Counted from the stretch's first letter, positions 1-8,298 are shown. The stretch is 31,059 nt of DNA from Sphingobacteriia bacterium (GCA_021151535.1 JAGKXC010000011.1:1-31059); one strand, 5' to 3'. Made by a program: numbers and translations. Notes: a model not told the origin generated them from the sequence alone.

Positions 1-204
1 GGGCATTTGGGCGGTGCTTTATTTGGTGGTTTGTTGGGTTTGGGTATTTGGATTTATTTGGGAATGGGAATCGAGAATATGGAAAGCCAGGTAATTTTCT
101 ATAATGGTTTTTCCGTGAGGTTATTGGCTTATTTGGGCGTGTTGCCTATTCTTTTGTTCTGGATACTGAATGAAATTAAGCCATCTTGGTTTTATCGCAA
201 ATAA
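1..204 (+). CDS. 3' end of a membrane protein, possibly a rhomboid protease (partial)
   Basis: The reading frame is open to the left edge, so only the last 67 residues are visible. It begins GHLGGALFGGLLG, which fits the H-x-x-G-x-x-x-G pattern of the last core helix of rhomboid intramembrane serine proteases, where the His is catalytic. After that come about 30 polar or mixed residues and one more hydrophobic segment (LAYLGVLPILLFWIL) before the basic end WFYRK. An extra helix after the His helix occurs in some rhomboids but is not diagnostic. The Ser-containing helix lies outside the window, so the call is tentative; any GxxxG-rich membrane protein could look similar. The gene ends about 180 bp before the tRNA. 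A small 6 bp hairpin (GCGATT / AATCGC, 218-235) follows the stop but lacks a T tract. Confidence 0.5.
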   Translation, partial: GHLGGALFGGLLGLGIWIYLGMGIENMESQVIFYNGFSVRLLAYLGVLPILLFWILNEIKPSWFYRK

Positions 205-340
205 TTTTTTAGCTTTTGCGATTGTAGCAAATCGCGGCTCATTCGGTTGACTTTAGTTGGAATGTTTGCTGAAGGGGTGTATATTCGCAGTCCCAAATTT
301 TGGCTGTTTGCAGAAGCGGTTTTCTAAAGAGAAAATCGGG

Positions 341-372
341 TTGTAAAAAGCCAAAAAATGGATGATTCTTTG
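341..372 (+). promoter_or_regulatory. Possible promoter of tRNA-Leu
   Basis: TTG at 341-343, a 21 nt spacer, then ATTCTTTG at 365-372, ending 10 nt before the tRNA 5' end. This resembles the Bacteroidota TTG / TAnnTTTG promoter, but the first two bases of the -7 box are swapped (AT for TA). Position is right for a tRNA promoter; the match is imperfect. Confidence 0.35.
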
Positions 373-382
373 AAAGATATTT

Positions 383-466
383 GCCCAGTTGGTGAAATTG
401 GTAGACACGCCATCTTGAGGGGGTGGTGACCGTAAGGTTGTGCTGGTTCGAATCCAGTACTGGGCA
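383..466 (+). tRNA. tRNA-Leu (anticodon GAG)
   Basis: An 84 nt class II tRNA. The acceptor arms GCCCAGT (383-389) and ACTGGGC (459-465) pair perfectly, with discriminator A466. The anticodon stem CCATC / GGTGG closes the 7 nt loop TTGAGGG, so the anticodon is GAG (417-419), which reads CUC and CUU. A long variable arm follows, then a T arm with the canonical TTCGAAT loop. The long variable arm plus the GAG anticodon identify it as tRNA-Leu. The 3' CCA is not encoded. Antisense reading of this gene produces spurious peptides. Confidence 0.97.
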
Positions 467-504
467 CTTCAGTAATTTCCGCATTTACTTGCTTCTTTGT
501 ATTG

Positions 505-512
505 TACCTTTG
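505..512 (+). promoter_or_regulatory. -7 promoter box of the HD-domain gene
   Basis: TACCTTTG is an exact match to the Bacteroidota -7 consensus TAnnTTTG. It ends 7 nt before the ATG at 520, so the predicted transcript start falls at or a few bases before the start codon. No good TTG lies 17-23 nt upstream; the nearest is at 489-491, only 13 nt away. Confidence 0.55.
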
Positions 513-519
513 TTGCACG

Positions 520-1761
520 ATGAGCAGCAACAATTTGTTTGGCAGCGGAAAATCCAAAATCATCAATGATCCTTTACATGGATTTATTCACCTTTCGGTT
601 CCAGGTGTTTATGATGTGGTTCAGCATCGATTTTTTCAGCGATTGCGGAGAATTCGACAGCTGGGAATGAGCGAATGCGTATATCCTGGTGCTACCCATA
701 CCCGATTTATCCATGCTTTAGGCGCTATGCACCTGATGATGGAAAGTTTGGATGTGTTGAAACAAAAGGGCGTTGAGATTTCTGAAGAGGAATATCAAGC
801 CGCTGTTTTGGGCATATTGTTGCACGATATTGGCCATGGCCCATTCAGTCATACCTTGGAATACACCCTAGTTCAAGGCGTTAATCATGAGTACATTTCG
901 GAGCGGTTGATGGAGGAAATGAACAAAGAATTTAATGGTGCTTTGGATTTGGCCATCGCCATATTTAAAGGCAAATATCCCCAAAAACCATTTTTAACGC
1001 AGTTGATTTCGGGTCAGTTAGATATGGATAGATTGGATTATCTGCTGCGCGATAGTTTTTACACCGGAGTGAGTGAAGGAATTGTGGGTGCAGACCGGTT
1101 GATTCACATGTTGAATGTGAAGGACGGCAATTTGGTGGTGGAAGAAAAGGGCATTTATAGTGTAGAAAAATTCTTGGTTGCGCGCAGATTAATGTATTGG
1201 CAAGTTTATTTACATAAAACTGTGATTGCAGCTGATAATCATTTGGTGGCGATTTTGCAGAGGGCGCGTGAATTAGCCAAAATGGGTTCTGCATTGGGCA
1301 GCTATCATCCGCTAATGCATTTCCTTTTTAAGGATGTTGTAACGGGCGATTTTACCCAAGAGGATTTGGAATTATTTGTTCAACTAGACGATATTGATAT
1401 TATGTCGGCCATCAAAGAATGGCAGTTTCACGAAGATGCTGTTTTGAGCAATTTGAGTAAGCGCATGTTGCAGAGAAAAATGCCGAAGATCAAGGTTACA
1501 TTGGAGCCAGTAAGTGAAGCCGTGGAACAAATTCATAAGGCTCAGGCGGCTTCCATTTTTAATGTGGAAGATGATTTAGTACATCATTTTGTGAAAACCG
1601 GTGTTTTGGAAAACAATGCTTATCGCACAGATGGAGGAGGAATTCGGATTTTAAGAAAAAACGGGGATGTGATTGATGTTGCAGCGGCCAGTGATAATTA
1701 TAATTTATCGGCTTTGCAGGATACAGTTGTTAAACATTATATCACATATTGGGAATCATGA
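520..1761 (+). CDS. HD superfamily phosphohydrolase (SAMHD1/dGTPase-like)
   Basis: A 413-residue cytoplasmic metal-dependent phosphohydrolase. Near the N-terminus it has the opening of this family (INDPLHGFIHL, then HRFFQRLRRIRQLG and THTRFIHALG). The HD signature LLHDIGHGPFSH supplies His-Asp metal ligands, and LDMDRLDYLLRDSFYTG supplies the distal Asp. The layout matches the large COG1078-type HD proteins related to dNTP triphosphohydrolases; the actual substrate is unknown. I start it at the ATG at 520 (MSSNNLF) rather than the in-frame TTG at 502, because the 502 start would lie upstream of the promoter box at 505-512. Its stop overlaps the rsmA start as ATGA, so the two are translationally coupled. 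The tRNA upstream is not part of this unit. Confidence 0.9.
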   Translation: MSSNNLFGSGKSKIINDPLHGFIHLSVPGVYDVVQHRFFQRLRRIRQLGMSECVYPGATHTRFIHALGAMHLMMESLDVLKQKGVEISEEEYQAAVLGILLHDIGHGPFSHTLEYTLVQGVNHEYISERLMEEMNKEFNGALDLAIAIFKGKYPQKPFLTQLISGQLDMDRLDYLLRDSFYTGVSEGIVGADRLIHMLNVKDGNLVVEEKGIYSVEKFLVARRLMYWQVYLHKTVIAADNHLVAILQRARELAKMGSALGSYHPLMHFLFKDVVTGDFTQEDLELFVQLDDIDIMSAIKEWQFHEDAVLSNLSKRMLQRKMPKIKVTLEPVSEAVEQIHKAQAASIFNVEDDLVHHFVKTGVLENNAYRTDGGGIRILRKNGDVIDVAAASDNYNLSALQDTVVKHYITYWES

Positions 1762-2699
1762 GTTGGGGGAATTCTTGGCAGAATAGCAATCGCGATTCTA
1801 AGAAAAATAAGGCTGGAGCTTATCATAAGGATAAAAAATTTGGCGGTAAAGGAGGAAGAAATCAAGGTGAGGATTCTGAGGTTCGGGCGAAGAAAGCGTT
1901 GGGCCAGCACTTTTTGGTGGACTTATCTGTAGCGGATAAAATTGCCGATATTTTTCCCTCCGATTTGGATGCGGTATTGGAGATTGGACCGGGCATGGGT
2001 GTATTAACGAAGCGATTATTACCCAAATTTGGAGAGCGTTTGGGATGTGCAGAGATTGACAAAGAATCTGTTAAGTATTTGGCTGATCAGGAATGGGCCA
2101 AGGGATTATATGTGGTTGAGGGCGATTTTTTGGTAATGAATGAAGCGTTGTGGATATCGCCGGAGAATACTGAAAAATTAAGGGGGGAAGGTAAGGAGTT
2201 GCATGCCATGAAAGTGGGTGTAATTGGCAATTTTCCATATAACATCAGCACACAAATTGTTTTCAAGGTTATTGAAACTGAATTGCAGGTACAGATGTTC
2301 GGTGGCATGTTTCAGAAAGAGGTGGCGGTGAGGCTTTGTGCTGGCCATGGAAATAAGGATTATGGCATCACGAGTGTGTTATTGCAGGCCTATTTTGACT
2401 GTGATTATTTATTTGATGTAGGTCCTGAATGTTTTAATCCCCCGCCGAATGTGGTGAGTGGGGTAATGGTTGCACGCCGAAAGAATACGGAATTGGGTGT
2501 TTCATACGATCAGTTGAAGAAGGTGGTAAAGATGGCTTTTGGGCAGCGCAGGAAAACGATGTTAAATGCATTGCGGCCTTTGGCAGGAGAGAAGGTTGGA
2601 TTTGCAGTACCAGAACAATGGGCTGGGAAGCGGGCAGAGCAATTGAGTGTGGATGAATTTGTAGAATTAGCTAAGATTTGGGCTGCTTGGGGCAAATAA
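1758..2699 (+). CDS. rsmA: 16S rRNA (adenine1518/1519-N6)-dimethyltransferase RsmA
   Basis: KsgA/RsmA dimethylates two adjacent adenosines in the 3' helix of 16S rRNA late in 30S assembly, using S-adenosylmethionine. The diagnostic parts are present: VRAKKALGQHFL before the fold, the SAM-binding motif EIGPGMGVLT, the catalytic motif NFPYNIST, and a C-terminal domain with AFGQRRKTMLNALRPL. At 313 residues it is longer than the usual 255-275. The excess is an N-terminal tail of about 45 residues rich in Lys, Gly, Asn and Ser ahead of the conserved VRAKK. The ATG at 1758 overlaps the upstream stop (ATGA); an in-frame start at 1749 would add three residues. About 200 bp without a gene follow. Confidence 0.96.
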   Translation: MSWGNSWQNSNRDSKKNKAGAYHKDKKFGGKGGRNQGEDSEVRAKKALGQHFLVDLSVADKIADIFPSDLDAVLEIGPGMGVLTKRLLPKFGERLGCAEIDKESVKYLADQEWAKGLYVVEGDFLVMNEALWISPENTEKLRGEGKELHAMKVGVIGNFPYNISTQIVFKVIETELQVQMFGGMFQKEVAVRLCAGHGNKDYGITSVLLQAYFDCDYLFDVGPECFNPPPNVVSGVMVARRKNTELGVSYDQLKKVVKMAFGQRRKTMLNALRPLAGEKVGFAVPEQWAGKRAEQLSVDEFVELAKIWAAWGK

Positions 2700-2903
2700 G
2701 TTGGGTGAGCGATGAATACCTATTATTTTGCGATGAAAATTTGAGGTGAAATAGGGTGTTAGTATTTGAAAATGAGTGCGGTAAGCCATAGATTAGAATT
2801 ATTCCATATAAAGAAAGATGATAAAATTCCTGTGAAAAATGTATCGATGAATGCTTGATAATTGTAAATTCGCGAACTAAAAGTACCCTAAAAGGCTCTA
2901 GAA

Positions 2904-4391
2904 ATGACGATTACCAGTCCCACATTTATGCATAACTCATTGTATAAGAGATTTTTAGCAATTTTGTTTGCTGCTATTGCTCCGGCTGCAATTTTCGCCC
3001 AGGCGGCAGCTACTGACATTGTTGAACCGCCAAAAGAATTCGATCCATCATCTTGGGATTGGGTAAGCATCTTAATTTGGGTGCTTGTGGCGTTAATTAT
3101 TTTGGTTATTGCCAGAGCTTTCGACATCGGAGGTTTGGCAGAGAAAGTAACCGGTAAGAAAATTGCTAGTTCAAACAAAGTGAATGCCACTGTTGGTATT
3201 ATAATTTTGATTTTGGGAATGGCTGGGGTTTTCTGGGAAATTTCTAACCATGGTAAACACTTATTGTTATGGGATGCGGCATCGGAGCATGGTGCTACGA
3301 TAGATTCCATGTTCATGGTTACTTTCGGATTTACCTTTGTGGTATTTGTTGTTACTGAGATTTTGTTATTCTATTTCATGTATCGTTATCAGTATAGCGA
3401 GAAGCGCAAGGCGCACTACTATTTCCATAACAACAAATTGGAGATGATTTGGACGATCATTCCAGCGATTGTATTAACTTTCTTGGTGTTACGTGGTTTT
3501 GATACTTGGACAAAAATTACTTATCGCGGTGCTGCGGATCACGAAGATTACAACAAAGATTACGAAATCGAGGTATTTGCTTACCAGTTTGGTTGGAAGG
3601 CTAGATACTGCGGAGAAGACAATAAATTTGGTGAGGCCAACTTCAACTTCATTTCAGGTACTAACCCATTGGGTGTAGCTGTTTCTGAGCAAGTTGATTC
3701 TTTGGTAGTTTCATTGAATACCCAAGTAGCTGAATTAGAGGCTATCAAGGCGGCTGTAAAAGATTCTACTGCAGTTTGGCAGAAGGAATATAACAGAATG
3801 GTTTCCACAGGCTTGAGCAAGGCATATGTTAAAGACTTCGCAGCATTAACTGAAAAGTTAAACGATGTTAAGTGCGGCGCATACGAGCGCAAACTTGAAA
3901 AAGAAATTGACCGTAAGAAGACCAATCTAACGCGTATCGCCAATTACCGTGCTATGCCTGATGTTTTCAATAAGGCGGGTAATGATGATAGGGTAGTAAC
4001 TGAATTGGTTTTGGTTAAAAACAAATCTTACCGTTTCAGATTCCGTGCAAGAGACGTTATACACTCTGCTTATATTCCTGAATTCCGTGTTCAAATGAAC
4101 TGTGTACCTGGAATGAGCACTATTTTCCCATTCACACCTACCAAAACTACGGCTGAGGCTAGACAATTGAAGGGAAATCAAGAGTTTGATTATTATTTGT
4201 ATTGCAACAAAATTTGTGGAGCAGCTCACTACAACATGAAGATTAAAATCACTGTTGTTGAGAACGAAGCTGAATTCAACAAGTGGGTAGCGGCTCAGGC
4301 TCCATTGGTGGCGCCACCAGCTTCTGCAACACCTGCAGCTCCTGCAACATCAGATTCAACTGCAACTCAACCTGCAATAGCTATTCGTTAA
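2904..4391 (+). CDS. coxB: Cytochrome c oxidase subunit II with a helical insertion in the CuA domain
   Basis: Subunit II takes electrons from cytochrome c through its CuA centre and passes them to subunit I. After a signal-like N-terminus (to about residue 34) there are hydrophobic segments near 53-73, 94-113, 137-160 and 180-197, then the periplasmic CuA domain beginning at EVFAYQFGW. Copper ligands are visible: His387 (RDVIHSAYIP), Cys434, Cys438, His442 and Met445 in CNKICGAAHYNM. At 495 residues it is long. Residues about 262-358 form a charged, Leu/Ala/Lys-rich, probably coiled-coil insert between SGTNPLGV and the next core strand (DDRVVTELVL). The tail is rich in Ala, Pro and Thr. An alternative start is the ATG at 2928, which gives a tighter signal sequence. 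Upstream, 2700-2903 has no gene; a weak -7-like TAAATTCG lies at 2865-2872. This is the first gene of the operon. Confidence 0.96.
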   Translation: MTITSPTFMHNSLYKRFLAILFAAIAPAAIFAQAAATDIVEPPKEFDPSSWDWVSILIWVLVALIILVIARAFDIGGLAEKVTGKKIASSNKVNATVGIIILILGMAGVFWEISNHGKHLLLWDAASEHGATIDSMFMVTFGFTFVVFVVTEILLFYFMYRYQYSEKRKAHYYFHNNKLEMIWTIIPAIVLTFLVLRGFDTWTKITYRGAADHEDYNKDYEIEVFAYQFGWKARYCGEDNKFGEANFNFISGTNPLGVAVSEQVDSLVVSLNTQVAELEAIKAAVKDSTAVWQKEYNRMVSTGLSKAYVKDFAALTEKLNDVKCGAYERKLEKEIDRKKTNLTRIANYRAMPDVFNKAGNDDRVVTELVLVKNKSYRFRFRARDVIHSAYIPEFRVQMNCVPGMSTIFPFTPTKTTAEARQLKGNQEFDYYLYCNKICGAAHYNMKIKITVVENEAEFNKWVAAQAPLVAPPASATPAAPATSDSTATQPAIAIR

Positions 4392-4426
4392 TTTAATTCA
4401 TTTAGTAAAAAATCAAGATTTTTGAT

Positions 4427-6328
4427 ATGAGCACTGCTTCTTTACACACTGATCATCACGCTCAAGATCACCACGATCACCATCACAAGGAGACATTTAT
4501 TTCTAAATATGTCTTCTCAATGGATCACAAGATGATCTCTAAGCAATTCCTAATTACAGGTATAATTATGGGTTGCGCGGGTTTAATCATGTCTTTGCTA
4601 TTCCGTTTGCAATTGGCATGGCCAGACGAGCAGTTCGGACTTTTGCAAACTTTGTTAGGCAAATGGGCTGTTGATGGCAAGTTGGATCCTAACTTCTATA
4701 TGGGTCTTGTTACCATTCACGGTACAATCATGGTATTCTATGTATTGACTGCCGGTTTGAGTGGAACATTCTCTAACTTATTAATTCCATTACAATTGGG
4801 AGCACGAGATATGGCGTCTCCTTTCATGAATATGTTGAGTTACTGGTTCTTCTTTGTAAGTTCTGTGGTAATGTTAAGCAGCGTATTTATTGAAACTGGA
4901 CCAGCGTCTGGTGGTTGGACAGTATATCCTCCATTGAGTGCTTTGGAAAAGGCAATGCCAGGATCAGGATTGGGTATGACATTGTGGTTGGTTGCGATTG
5001 CGTTGTTTATTGTATCATCTTTATTGGGTGGTATCAACTACATCTCAACTGTATTAAACATGCGTACTAAAGGTATGAGCATGAACAGAATGCCATTGAC
5101 AATTTGGGCATTCTTCTTCACCGCTGTATTGGGATTGTTGTCGTTCCCAGTAGTATTGGGTGCTGCGTTATTCTTGATTTTTGATAGAAGTTTTGGAACT
5201 TCTTTCTACTTAAGTGATATCTATTTAGAGGGAGTAGGTGCATTAGAAAACGTGGGTGGTAGCCCGATTTTGTATCAGCACTTATTCTGGTTCTTAGGTC
5301 ACCCTGAGGTATATATTATTTTGATGCCTGCTTTGGGTATTACATCTGAAGTAATTTCCACCAATGCTAGAAAGCCAATCTTTGGTTATACCGCGATGAT
5401 TATTTCATTGATGGGTATCAGTTTCTTATCTTTTATCGTTTGGGGTCACCACATGTTCGTAACAGGTATGAACCCATTCATTGGTTCTGTGTTTATGATT
5501 TTAACTTTGATCATTGCGGTTCCGAGCGCTGTAAAGGTATTTAACTATTTGACAACATTGTGGAGAGGTAATTTGCGTTTCACTCCGGCGATGTTGTTCT
5601 CAATTGGTTTGGTAAGTTTGTTTATTTCTGGTGGTTTAACAGGTATTTACTTGGGTAACGCTGCGATGGACATTCAATTGCACGATAGTTATTTTGTAGT
5701 TGCTCACTTCCACTTGGTAATGGGTTCTGCATCTATTTTTGGTATGTTTGCTGGTATCTACCACTGGTTCCCAAGAATGTATGGCAGAATGTTGAATAAC
5801 AATTTGGGTTATTTCCACTTCTGGTTAACTTTCATATCTGCATATTTGGTGTTCTTCCCTATGCACTTCATGGGCTTGGCAGGCGTACCTCGTAGATACT
5901 ATCAATTTACTTTATTGAAAGATTTCGAAGTTTGGGCTGATACCAACAAATTGATTACTATTGCAGCAATGGTTGGTGGTTTTGCACAGTTGTTATTCTT
6001 ATATAACTTCTTTAACAGCATTTTCCGCGGGAAAAAGGCTGAACAAAATCCATGGCAATCTAATACTTTGGAATGGAGTGCTCCAGTTGAACATATTCAC
6101 GGAAACTGGCCTGGTGAAATTCCAACAGTTTACAGAGGTCCTTATGAATACAGCAGACCTGACCGTGAGGAAGACTTCTTCCCACAATATGTTCCTGATG
6201 AGTCTGCACCTGAGACATTAGAACCAGTTAAAACGAAAAAGGCTCCTAAAACTGAAGAGTTAGCAGAGAAGCAAGAAACATCAACTGTATTCTTTGCTGC
6301 TATCAAGAAGGTTTTTGGCTTGAGCTAA
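4427..6328 (+). CDS. coxA: Cytochrome c oxidase subunit I (A1-type heme-copper oxidase)
   Basis: The catalytic, proton-pumping subunit, which reduces oxygen at the heme a3-CuB site in the inner membrane. It is a 633-residue protein with about 12 or more hydrophobic helices. Ligands are visible: His98 in IHGTIMVFY for low-spin heme a; His292 in FLGHPEVY with Glu294 and Tyr296 (CuB, A1-type proton entry, His-Tyr crosslink); His341 and His342 in WGHHMF for CuB; His427 and His429 in VAHFHLV for hemes a3 and a. The N-terminus has a His-rich patch (residues 7-20) of unknown role. The C-terminal ~100 residues are soluble and charged. An AT-only inverted repeat (AAAAAT / ATTTTT, 4408-4423) lies just before the ATG. 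It is 35 bp after coxB and 10 bp before ctaA. Confidence 0.98.
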   Translation: MSTASLHTDHHAQDHHDHHHKETFISKYVFSMDHKMISKQFLITGIIMGCAGLIMSLLFRLQLAWPDEQFGLLQTLLGKWAVDGKLDPNFYMGLVTIHGTIMVFYVLTAGLSGTFSNLLIPLQLGARDMASPFMNMLSYWFFFVSSVVMLSSVFIETGPASGGWTVYPPLSALEKAMPGSGLGMTLWLVAIALFIVSSLLGGINYISTVLNMRTKGMSMNRMPLTIWAFFFTAVLGLLSFPVVLGAALFLIFDRSFGTSFYLSDIYLEGVGALENVGGSPILYQHLFWFLGHPEVYIILMPALGITSEVISTNARKPIFGYTAMIISLMGISFLSFIVWGHHMFVTGMNPFIGSVFMILTLIIAVPSAVKVFNYLTTLWRGNLRFTPAMLFSIGLVSLFISGGLTGIYLGNAAMDIQLHDSYFVVAHFHLVMGSASIFGMFAGIYHWFPRMYGRMLNNNLGYFHFWLTFISAYLVFFPMHFMGLAGVPRRYYQFTLLKDFEVWADTNKLITIAAMVGGFAQLLFLYNFFNSIFRGKKAEQNPWQSNTLEWSAPVEHIHGNWPGEIPTVYRGPYEYSRPDREEDFFPQYVPDESAPETLEPVKTKKAPKTEELAEKQETSTVFFAAIKKVFGLS

Positions 6329-6338
6329 TTCGTTGATA

Positions 6339-7391
6339 ATGTTATCAAATAGAATTCAGAAAATATACAGACGAATAGGTTTAATTACCTGTTCGTCTGT
6401 TTTTTTATTATTCCTTTTGGGTGGATTAGTAAGAGCTACGGGAAGTGGAATGGGTTGTCCGGATTGGCCGCGCTGTTTTGGCTTGGTAGCTCCTCCTACA
6501 TGTGATTGTGATTTACCTCCAAACTACCAACATGTTTTTCTTGAAAAACGATTGAAAAAAGTTGAGCGTTTTTCTGCGTTCTTGGAAAAGGTGGGAATGG
6601 AACAACAAGCGGAGCGACTTCGTAAGGATCCGTCGATTCGTGTACCTGAAAAGTTCAATTTAACAAAAGCTTGGATTGAATATATCAATCGTGTATTTGG
6701 TGTGTTAAGTGGTATTTTCTCTTTGGCTTGGTTTTTATGGGCTTGGTTGAAGAAAGATTTAAAACCTTATCGACTTTGGGTTACCATAGGATTTATTTTC
6801 TTGGTAATTAATGCCTGGTTTGGCAGTATCGTGGTTGCAACAAATTTGGTTCCCGGAATTGTTAGTTTGCATTTTCTGTTTTCATTTATTTGTTTGTTTG
6901 CTTTCATTTATGGGTTACATCAGCAGAAACCATTTCGTTGGATAAACAACAGCGATGAAGATATCAAACCCATTGGTGTTTGGATAATATGGGCAACGAT
7001 TTGGTTAATTGTTACATTGGGAACGTGGGCCAGAGAAGAAACTGAGATGTTGAGAGTTTCGCATTCGCTTATCGCCCCGGGAGAAAAAATATTGGATTTA
7101 CGGGCGATGGGATTTTCTTTTATCATTCATCGTTTTTTGCCAGCGGGTATTTGGTTATTTGCAGCTTATTTTTTGAGGAAGCAATCAAAATTTGAGGGGA
7201 TGCATTATGGAAGTCCTTGGTTTTGGATTTTTGTTGTTTCAACATTACAAATATGTTTAGGAGCGGTTCAGGTTGTATATGTTTTACCCATTTGGTCGCA
7301 AACTTTGCATATTGTTTTTGGCAGTGCTTTATTAACTTTGAGCTTTATTTGGGCACTATCCGAACAGAGCGCTCAAAAAGTGGATTATTAA
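6339..7391 (+). CDS. ctaA: Heme A synthase (COX15/CtaA family)
   Basis: Oxidises the C8 methyl of heme O to a formyl group, giving the heme A needed by subunit I. The family signature is near the N-terminus: GGLVRATGSGMGCPDWPRCFG, with the cysteine pair that follows the first helix, then PPTCDCDLPPNYQ. The protein has 350 residues and multiple transmembrane helices; later His-containing segments (LHFLFSF, IIHRFLPAG, LHIVFGS) fit the heme-ligand positions. I start it at the ATG at 6339; an in-frame TTG at 6333 is less likely. Oddly, codons 11-23, encoding the start of helix 1, form a perfect terminator-like hairpin (separate entry). Homologues keep this N-terminal segment, so it is truly coding. 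It lies 10 bp after coxA and is followed by ctaB. Confidence 0.95.
   Translation: MLSNRIQKIYRRIGLITCSSVFLLFLLGGLVRATGSGMGCPDWPRCFGLVAPPTCDCDLPPNYQHVFLEKRLKKVERFSAFLEKVGMEQQAERLRKDPSIRVPEKFNLTKAWIEYINRVFGVLSGIFSLAWFLWAWLKKDLKPYRLWVTIGFIFLVINAWFGSIVVATNLVPGIVSLHFLFSFICLFAFIYGLHQQKPFRWINNSDEDIKPIGVWIIWATIWLIVTLGTWAREETEMLRVSHSLIAPGEKILDLRAMGFSFIIHRFLPAGIWLFAAYFLRKQSKFEGMHYGSPWFWIFVVSTLQICLGAVQVVYVLPIWSQTLHIVFGSALLTLSFIWALSEQSAQKVDY
6368..6406 (+). terminator. Intrinsic-terminator-like hairpin inside the start of ctaA
   Basis: The 5' arm 6368-6380 (CAGACGAATAGGT) pairs over all 13 positions with 6387-6399 (ACCTGTTCGTCTG), with one G-U wobble. The loop is TTAATT, and seven T follow directly (6400-6406). 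It starts 39 nt after the coxA stop but lies within ctaA codons 11-23. By shape it is a complete rho-independent terminator. Translation of ctaA would keep it open, so partial termination or attenuation after coxBA is a reasonable inference. Confidence 0.75.
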
Positions 7392-7411
7392 GTCTTTGAA
7401 TACTGAATATT

Positions 7412-8296
7412 GTGGAACAGAAACGCTTTGATTTTAAGAGTTATGCGCAGTTGGTTAAGTTTCGTTTAACCAGTACTGTTGCGGCTACTTCGTCTTTTGG
7501 TTACTTATTGGCTTGCAAATTGAATTCACCTGGATCCATTTCAGATTTATTTGATTGGCCTCAATTTTTGGCGGTTTTAATTGGTGGAATGCTGGTTGTA
7601 TTTGCATCCAATGGCATGAATCAAATTATCGAAAAAGATTTAGACGCAAAAATGGCTCGTACACAAAATCGCCCGATTGTAGAAGACCGAATTCCTACAA
7701 GGGATGCTGTGATTTTTTGCTGGGTAACTGGCGCTTTGGGGATTATTTTACTGTCGTTGTACACTCCATTTATTTCGGTATTTATTGCGGGATTGTCTTT
7801 GGTGATGTACGTATTTATTTACACGCCGATGAAACGAGTAAGCCCATTGGCGGTGATGGTAGGCGCATTTCCAGGCGCATTTCCTCCATTAATTGGATAT
7901 ACCACGATTACTGGCAGATTGGATGAAATTGGCGTAATGTTGTTTTTGGTGCAATTTTTTTGGCAATTTCCTCATTTTTGGGCGATTGCTTGGTTGTTGC
8001 ATGATGATTATCAAAAAGCGGGCTATTGGTTGTTGCCTTCTGCAGGTGGTAGGGATAAGAAAAGTGCTTATAACATTATGATTTACACTGTTTTATTGAC
8101 ATTGGTAAGCATGATGCCGATTTATTATAATCTATGTTCGCCTAAAGCATTATTGGTAATTTTGCCGATAGGGTTAACGTTCATTTATTTTGGATATAAA
8201 CTATTTCGCAGTTTGGAAATAGCGGATGCACGCAAGCTGCTGTTTGCTTCATTCTTGTATACTCCAATTGCATTTGTAACCTATATTTTATTTTAA
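7412..8296 (+). CDS. ctaB: Heme O synthase (protoheme IX farnesyltransferase, CtaB/CyoE)
   Basis: Attaches a farnesyl group to heme b, making heme O, the substrate of CtaA just upstream. It is an integral membrane UbiA-type prenyltransferase of 294 residues. The Asp-rich prenyl-diphosphate site is clear: NGMNQIIEKDLDAKMARTQNRP, with the N-x3-N and D-x-D spacing of the family. A second motif region follows (YTPMKRVSPLAVMVGAFPGAFPPLIGY), then FWQFPHFWAIAWLLHDDYQKAGY. The start is GTG at 7412, since an in-frame stop lies four codons further upstream with no ATG between. It lies 20 bp after ctaA and 2 bp before the first coxC gene, so it is firmly within the operon. Confidence 0.96.
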   Translation: MEQKRFDFKSYAQLVKFRLTSTVAATSSFGYLLACKLNSPGSISDLFDWPQFLAVLIGGMLVVFASNGMNQIIEKDLDAKMARTQNRPIVEDRIPTRDAVIFCWVTGALGIILLSLYTPFISVFIAGLSLVMYVFIYTPMKRVSPLAVMVGAFPGAFPPLIGYTTITGRLDEIGVMLFLVQFFWQFPHFWAIAWLLHDDYQKAGYWLLPSAGGRDKKSAYNIMIYTVLLTLVSMMPIYYNLCSPKALLVILPIGLTFIYFGYKLFRSLEIADARKLLFASFLYTPIAFVTYILF

Positions 8297-8298
8297 TT

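Noticed and set aside
239..566. Two antisense open frames across the tRNA, with peptides like STGFEPAQPYGHHP and LDSNQHNLTVTTPSRW
   Set aside because: These are the well-known false proteins made by translating the antisense of a tRNA gene; the tRNA-Leu explains the sequence fully.
2888..3316. A 142-codon antisense frame over the coxB start
   Set aside because: It mirrors the codon structure of coxB, has no family resemblance, and the + strand frame has complete CuA ligands.
4250..4313. Lys in place of the usual Glu in the CuA motif (CNKIC rather than CSEIC)
   Set aside because: All side-chain copper ligands are present, and from memory this variant is common in Bacteroidota; the usual Glu contributes only a backbone carbonyl.
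4408..4423. AAAAAT / ATTTTT hairpin just before the coxA ATG
   Set aside because: AT-only 6 bp stem in AT-rich DNA; too weak to claim a function, noted only in the coxA entry.
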